Both the position numbers and the translations under genes were made by a program. Under the pieces are notes generated by a model that was not told the origin of the DNA, searched no databases, and saw only the letters and a program-made list of their open reading frames with translations. Source: Bryobacter sp. (GTDB lineage Bacteria; Acidobacteriota; Terriglobia; Bryobacterales; Bryobacteraceae). Taken from it: DNA of 64,000 nucleotides. Of this stretch, positions 59,084 through 64,000 are shown piece after piece; position 1 is the first letter of the stretch, and every line of letters starts with the position of its first letter. The stretch covers positions 16,243 through 80,242 of the forward strand of contig JALHNH010000031.1 in the NCBI GenBank assembly GCA_022843625.1. Reading direction: 5' to 3'.

Positions 59084-60502
59084 TTAGCGTTGCGCGCCCA
59101 GGTACTCCGAGACCGACCGGTACATCCGGTCTTTATAAAGCCGGCCACCGTCTTCCACCGGCGCAGACCAGTTGTGGCTCCAGGAATCTCCCGAGCTCTT
59201 CATATACTCCGCAATGCGTGCTTCGAGGCGCGGGATCACAAAAGCCTCGGCCGCCGCATCCCCAATTAAGTTCTTACGCTGATAGGGGTCCGTCTCCATA
59301 TCAAACAGCACCCACGGCTTGTCAATGTAGCGGGCATACATGTAGCGATCCGTACGCACGCCACGCCAGCCAGCCGCTGTCCCATCCCCGGCATAAGGCC
59401 CAAAGATCTGGAAGAACGCATCCTTGCGAGTCTTGCTCGTCTTGCCCTGCACGGTCTTGGAAAGATCGAGCCCCTGAAAGCCTGCCGGCACATTCACGCC
59501 GCACAGTCCAAGTGTGGTCGCAGGAATGTCGATATGCGAGAAGAGATTCTCGTTCACCCGTCCTTGCTTCATAAATCGCGGATAGTGGACAATCCCAGGC
59601 ACACGAATCGATTCCTCAAAAGGTTTGCGCTTCAGCCGCAACCCGTGCGAGCCCAACATGTCCCCGTGATCTGAAAAGAAAAACAGCGCCGTATCTTCGG
59701 CATGACGCGATTGGGAAACAGCCTTCCGCAGCCGTCCCACCTGATCGTCGACAGCCGTACAAGCGGCATAATAAGCGGCAAGATTCTTGCGCGTCACTCC
59801 GCGCTCCACTTCTTCGTAGTTCGCTCGCACGCGAATCTTTTCAGGGTCAAAGCGCTTCATGTACTCCTCAGGAGCACCATAAGGATCATGCGGCGGCCCC
59901 GGAGCCACCATCAGAAAATAAGGCTGATCGGAATTCTTCTGCTGGTCGAGAAACTCAAGCGCAAGGTCAGTCCAGCCCTCTGCTTCAAACTTGCCCATCT
60001 CGATCGGCTTCGGATCATCGCGAAAGTACTGCGCCTTGAAATGATCGTGGCTGCATTGATTCGCCGCCCAGTAGTCAAAGCCCAACCGCCGCTCACCCGG
60101 AGGAATAAATCCCGGCATCCGCGGCCCGCCATCGAGGTGCCACTTGCCAATAAACCCCGTACGATACCCTGCCCCCCGCAACGCTTTGGCAATCGTATTC
60201 GAGTTCTCGTTCAGCCGTAGATCATTCGCCGTCATCCCGTTAACATGACAATATTGACCTGTCATCAGAATGGCCCGCGCAGGGCAACACACCGGAGTAT
60301 TGGCAACCGTATTGCGAAACTGCAGGCCGTCTTTAGCTAGCTTGTCGAGATGCGGAGTCTTTGCATTTTCATCGCCCATAGACCCTAGCGCTTGTCCACG
60401 CCACTGATCCGGCATATACCAGATAATATTCGGCTGCTTCGATTTTGTCTTCGATAACAGCAGCCCCGGGGCGCTTCCCAACAATGCTCGTCTGGTCAAC
60501 AT
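59084..60502 (-). CDS. Sulfatase, exported (alkaline-phosphatase superfamily)
   Basis: 472 residues. MLTRRALLGSAPGLLL is a short Tat-like signal. NIIWYMPDQWRG supplies the first metal ligand. The formylglycine motif is C72-C-P-A-R in PVCCPARAILMTGQY; the FSDHGDMLGSHG block near the middle is the second metal site. It is only moderately similar to the neighbouring sulfatase, so a different linkage specificity is likely. It is the first gene of the leftward operon, divergent from the Oar-like receptor. Confidence 0.95.
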   Translation of the reverse strand: MLTRRALLGSAPGLLLSKTKSKQPNIIWYMPDQWRGQALGSMGDENAKTPHLDKLAKDGLQFRNTVANTPVCCPARAILMTGQYCHVNGMTANDLRLNENSNTIAKALRGAGYRTGFIGKWHLDGGPRMPGFIPPGERRLGFDYWAANQCSHDHFKAQYFRDDPKPIEMGKFEAEGWTDLALEFLDQQKNSDQPYFLMVAPGPPHDPYGAPEEYMKRFDPEKIRVRANYEEVERGVTRKNLAAYYAACTAVDDQVGRLRKAVSQSRHAEDTALFFFSDHGDMLGSHGLRLKRKPFEESIRVPGIVHYPRFMKQGRVNENLFSHIDIPATTLGLCGVNVPAGFQGLDLSKTVQGKTSKTRKDAFFQIFGPYAGDGTAAGWRGVRTDRYMYARYIDKPWVLFDMETDPYQRKNLIGDAAAEAFVIPRLEARIAEYMKSSGDSWSHNWSAPVEDGGRLYKDRMYRSVSEYLGAQR

Positions 60503-60583
60503 GACAGTATTTTATTTTCCTCCAAAAGCGATAACAACTTTTCATCCCAGCGAAATCCAGGTTCAGCCCTGCCCCATACCACC

Positions 60584-60613
60584 TTGACACTATTGCGGCA
60601 GACTCGCTATAAA
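60584..60613 (+). promoter_or_regulatory. Sigma-70 promoter of the second Oar-like receptor
   Basis: TTGACA at 60584-60589, an 18-nt spacer, and TATAAA at 60608-60613. Transcription would start near 60620, leaving about 44 nt of leader. It rules out the in-frame ATG at 60613 as the start of the receptor. Confidence 0.85.
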
Positions 60614-60663
60614 TGATTAAGTCCTTTTTTCTCAGAGGACTATATCAGTTTCAAGGGGTCAAC

Positions 60664-63600
60664 ATGAATCAAACTCGCCACAAGAGCCTTGTGCTCTTCG
60701 CCGCGACCATGCTGATGCTCGCGCTATCCGTAGCGCCGGCAGCAGCTCAAGTATTATACGGATCAATCACCGGTACGGTGGAAGATCCTTCCGGCAGCGT
60801 CGTTCCCGGCGCTAAAATCACGGCTACCAACACCGGTACCGGCCAGGTTTTTGAAGCCGTTTCCGACGCAAACGGAAACTTCACAATGCTCAATCTTCTT
60901 CCCGGTTCCTACGATCTGAAGCTCGCTCAGCAGGGTTTCAAAACGCAATCACGCACCGGCGTAAACATCACGCCAAACGTCGTCACCCGTACCAACTTCC
61001 GGGTTGAAGTCGGTGCACTTAGCGAACAGATTACAGTTGCCGCTGATGCGATGGCACTGCAGACAGACAAAGCAGACACGCACTCAGAAATCACTGCACA
61101 GGCCGTAAAGACTCTTCCGTTGCCGAACCTTCGCAACTACCAGAGCTTGATCAACCTCGTCCCTGGCGCAACCCCGGCATCGCTGCAGAATTCCATCACC
61201 GATACCCCCATGCGTTCGCTGCGTACGAACATCAACGGCACCAATGCAAACAACAACGTAACCCGTATCGACGGCGCTGCCTCAGTTAACCTCTGGCTGC
61301 CTCACCACGCCGGTTACGTCATGCCTGCAGAAATGCTTGAGACCGTCAACATCACCACCACCAACGGCGATGCCGAACAGGGCATGGCTGGTGGCGCATC
61401 TGTAACCCTCATCACCAAGTCTGGTACCAACGAATTCCACGGCAGCGCCTTCGAATTCCATGACAACCAGCGCATGCGCGCCCGTAACTTCTTCTTCACC
61501 CCCACCACCGTAAAGCCCGTCCGTATCTACAACAACTTCGGCGGCACCATCGGCGGTCCGATCGTGAAGAACAAGCTCTTCTTCTTCTATTCCTACGACA
61601 ACACCAAGCAGCGCGATGGCGCCTTCGGCCGCTACTCTGTTCCGACTGACGACATCCGCACTGGTAACTTCAGCGCAACTGGCACAACTCTCTACGATCC
61701 TGCCAGCAGCTCAGTCGTAGCCAACCGCACCCCCTTCCCTAACAACATCATCCCGGCCAACCGCATCAGCCCGATCGCACTCCGCATTCAGGCTTTTTAT
61801 CCTCAGGCCAATATTGCCGGTGCTGCACAGAACAACTACGCCATCGGTGCAACTCCTCAATTCAACCGCATGTACAACGACGGGAAGATCAACTATAACC
61901 GGAGCCAGAAGCACTCCATCTGGGGCCGCTTCGGTCAGATGGATGCTCTCGTCGGCGGTCGCGGTATCTTGGGTGACGGAGTCGGCCCTGCCCCCGGCTC
62001 AGACCCTGGTCTCGGCGACACCCGCGTTCGCAATACCTCCGCAGGCCACACCTACACCATCAGCCCCAATCTCCTGCTCGATGGCGTTTTCGGCTATCAG
62101 CGTCAGGATCAGGTTGTTCAGGGTCAGGACTTCGGTCAGGACTTCTCCGCACGGCTTGGTATCCCCGGCATCGGCGGCCCCGATCCTCGCCAACAGGGCA
62201 TGCCCAACATCTCCATCAATGGCTATGCCGGTTTCGGCGTTCCCGGATGGATGCCTCTCACCCGTATCGAAGAAAACTTCACCACCACGCACACCCTGCG
62301 CTGGATCAAGGGTAAGCATAACTTCGCCTTCGGCTTCGACGGCGTCCTCTATCGCATGAACCACTGGCAGCCAGAACTCGGCGCGGGTCCCCGCGGCGCG
62401 TTCAACTTCAGCGGTGGTATCACTACCAACTCCGGCACCTTCAACAACTTCAACGGCTATGGTGCCTTCCTTCTTGGCGAATCGAACAACGTACAGAAGA
62501 GCTTGCAGCACATTCTCGCTACCGCGCGTGAATGGCAGTTTGGCTTCTTCGCTCAGGATCGTTGGCAGGTAAGCCGCAAGCTCACCGTTAACCTTGGCTT
62601 GCGCTACGAAAACTACCCCCTCATGGGCCGCTCCAATGGCAAGGGCATCGAACGTCTCGATCCTGAAACCAACATCGTCACCCTCGGTGGCCGTGGCAAT
62701 GTGCCTCGCAACAATGGTTTCACGGTCAACAAGCTGATGTTTGCCCCCCGTATTGGCATCGCCTATCGTCTCAATGACAGCACCGTGGTCCGCACCGGCT
62801 ATGGCATCAACTACAGCCCGCTGCCCTGGTCGCGTCCTCTGCGCGGCTTCTATCCGCTCACCGTCAACTTCGCCTTCGATGCTCCCGATGCAAACTCTTC
62901 CATCCGCTCCCTCGCTCAGGGCATCCCCCCTGTAACGGGTCCGGATCTTAGCACTGGTTCAGTCGTACTGCCTAATGTTGCTGACATGCGTTCGCCTTAC
63001 GCCGGGCAAATCACCCGTGGCTACACCCAAAGCTGGAACTTCACCATCGAGCGCAAGCTCCCTGGCCAGTTCCTCGGCAGTGTCGCTTACGTCGGCACCC
63101 AGAGCGTCCACCTCATGGCTGACCGCGACATCAATTCCGGTCAGGTAATCGGCGCCGGCAACGCTGGCCGTCCTTACTCTTCCCGCTTCGGCCGTAACAT
63201 CGGCACTCTGATGTGGGATGGCTACCTCAGCTCGCGTTACCACTCGCTGCAGACTTCGATTCGCCGTTCCGCCAAGGGCCTCACCGTTCAGGGTGCTTAC
63301 ACCTGGGCAAAGGCCATCAACGCTGCTGACGACGAAGGCTGGCAGGGTGTCACCTACAACTGGGGTCCTGCATTCAACCGCAACGTCGCTGCTGCCGGAT
63401 ACGACCGTCGCCACGTCCTGCAAATGGGCTATGTTTATGACCTTCCCTACGGCAAGGGCATGAAGTTTGGCTCAAACGCACCTAAGGCGCTCAACATGAT
63501 CGCTGGTGGCTGGAGTGTCAGTGGTGTAACCGCTGCCTTCACCGGCACCCCCTTCACCCCGTCTTCACCTGTCGGCACCCTCAACCTGCCTGGCAATGCC

Positions 63601-63966
63601 CAGACCCCCGATCAGGTCAACCTCAACGTTGCCCGCCTCGAAGGAATTGGCCCGGACAAGACCTTCTATGACACCAGCGCATTCTCGCGCGTCATCCTCG
63701 CTCCTGGCGAAGTTGGCCGTTTCGGCTCCATGGGCCGCAACAGCCTCCGCAACCCCGGTTCATTCCGCACCGACCTCACGCTGGCAAAGAACTTTGCCGT
63801 CACTGAGCGCGTTGCTTTGACCTTCCGTGCGGAAGCTTACAACTTCACCAATAGCCGTCTCTCGACCGGCTTTGCATCCACCGACGTAACCAACCCGAAC
63901 TTCCTGCGTGTCCTGGGCGCCTCTGACGAACGTCAGTTCCGCCTCGTACTCCGCTTGCAGTTCTAA
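60664..63966 (+). CDS. Oar-like TonB-dependent outer-membrane receptor with carboxypeptidase-regulatory domain
   Basis: 1,100 residues from ATG 60664, with AAGGGG upstream. Signal peptide is residues 1-29 (MLALSVAPAAAQ end). A CarboxypepD_reg domain follows (GSITGTVEDPSGSVVPGAK, FTMLNLLPGSYDLKL). The plug contains TRIDGAASVNLW and GGASVTLITKSGTNEFHG. The barrel runs to the final QFRLVLRLQF. The codon choice, with a very strong bias to C-ending codons and tyrosine TAC, is more uniform than in its neighbours, suggesting high expression. It is divergent from two sulfatases, so it may import sulfated glycans; this is inference. Confidence 0.93.
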   Translation: MNQTRHKSLVLFAATMLMLALSVAPAAAQVLYGSITGTVEDPSGSVVPGAKITATNTGTGQVFEAVSDANGNFTMLNLLPGSYDLKLAQQGFKTQSRTGVNITPNVVTRTNFRVEVGALSEQITVAADAMALQTDKADTHSEITAQAVKTLPLPNLRNYQSLINLVPGATPASLQNSITDTPMRSLRTNINGTNANNNVTRIDGAASVNLWLPHHAGYVMPAEMLETVNITTTNGDAEQGMAGGASVTLITKSGTNEFHGSAFEFHDNQRMRARNFFFTPTTVKPVRIYNNFGGTIGGPIVKNKLFFFYSYDNTKQRDGAFGRYSVPTDDIRTGNFSATGTTLYDPASSSVVANRTPFPNNIIPANRISPIALRIQAFYPQANIAGAAQNNYAIGATPQFNRMYNDGKINYNRSQKHSIWGRFGQMDALVGGRGILGDGVGPAPGSDPGLGDTRVRNTSAGHTYTISPNLLLDGVFGYQRQDQVVQGQDFGQDFSARLGIPGIGGPDPRQQGMPNISINGYAGFGVPGWMPLTRIEENFTTTHTLRWIKGKHNFAFGFDGVLYRMNHWQPELGAGPRGAFNFSGGITTNSGTFNNFNGYGAFLLGESNNVQKSLQHILATAREWQFGFFAQDRWQVSRKLTVNLGLRYENYPLMGRSNGKGIERLDPETNIVTLGGRGNVPRNNGFTVNKLMFAPRIGIAYRLNDSTVVRTGYGINYSPLPWSRPLRGFYPLTVNFAFDAPDANSSIRSLAQGIPPVTGPDLSTGSVVLPNVADMRSPYAGQITRGYTQSWNFTIERKLPGQFLGSVAYVGTQSVHLMADRDINSGQVIGAGNAGRPYSSRFGRNIGTLMWDGYLSSRYHSLQTSIRRSAKGLTVQGAYTWAKAINAADDEGWQGVTYNWGPAFNRNVAAAGYDRRHVLQMGYVYDLPYGKGMKFGSNAPKALNMIAGGWSVSGVTAAFTGTPFTPSSPVGTLNLPGNAQTPDQVNLNVARLEGIGPDKTFYDTSAFSRVILAPGEVGRFGSMGRNSLRNPGSFRTDLTLAKNFAVTERVALTFRAEAYNFTNSRLSTGFASTDVTNPNFLRVLGASDERQFRLVLRLQF

Positions 63967-64000
63967 GTTGGGAAACAATCCAAACAAAAGGCGGTTCGCT

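Overview
The window is bacterial and most likely from the Acidobacteriota, probably a Bryobacter/Solibacter-type lineage. This is an inference from family content: two very large Oar-like TonB-dependent receptors with an N-terminal carboxypeptidase-regulatory domain, a duplicated-permease (ADOP-type) FtsX protein paired with a PadR regulator, a VWA-domain protein of the acidobacterial type, several Tat-exported sugar-phosphate-isomerase or sulfatase proteins, and many secreted proteins whose signal peptides end in AQ. No 16S rRNA lies in the window, so the assignment is not proven.

Layout. 1-9028: remains of a type VI secretion region (end of the ClpV/TssH ATPase, then VgrG and a DUF6931-like protein), with an Oar-like receptor and an M16 peptidase inserted on the opposite strand. 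9025-11587: VWA protein and a sugar isomerase-like TIM-barrel protein. 11588-12119: no gene, but a near-consensus promoter and long leader for rpsA. 12120-14774: rpsA, an IHF/HU gene and a HIT hydrolase. 14771-22095: secreted subtilisin-like protease, trxA, glgA, two secreted TPR proteins and rnc. 22115-24517: motB, motA, flbD and a MerR regulator. 24580-24962: ssrA (tmRNA) with an extended -10 promoter. 24941-28894: a small coiled-coil protein, rhodanese, S41 peptidase, secreted proteins and proline dehydrogenase. 28919-33494: a 17-bp tandem repeat, then two divergent units, PHP/PAP2 and GT28 glycosyltransferase/esterase, which look like a lipid or envelope module. 33471-39034: secreted proteins, MFS transporter, glycosyltransferase, GNAT and a DUF465 protein. 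39150-45673: a large HEAT-like protein with two CxxCH motifs, the ADOP permease and PadR. 45790-47504: small membrane protein, a histidine phosphatase lacking its second His, ClpS, and cytochrome c'. 47515-53280: three tandem M14 carboxypeptidase paralogues and a MoaB/MogA gene, all joined by 4-nt start/stop overlaps. 53281-56652: a hairpin-rich intergenic block, a secreted TPR protein and a secreted LssY_C-domain protein with a barrel-like end. 56649-63966: a lectin-like secreted protein, two sulfatases and a divergent Oar-like receptor, together resembling a sulfated-glycan utilisation locus.

The genome is tightly packed. Translational coupling by ATGA/GTGA occurs at least six times, three convergent gene pairs share a CTAA/TTAG stop tetranucleotide, and TTG or GTG starts are common. 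No rRNA, tRNA, CRISPR array, transposase or phage gene was seen. No complete novel system can be demonstrated from sequence alone. The strongest candidates for a second look are the coupled M14 triplet with its apparently inactive third member, the hairpin block upstream of it, the LssY_C secreted protein, and the small gene whose 3' end is antisense to tmRNA.
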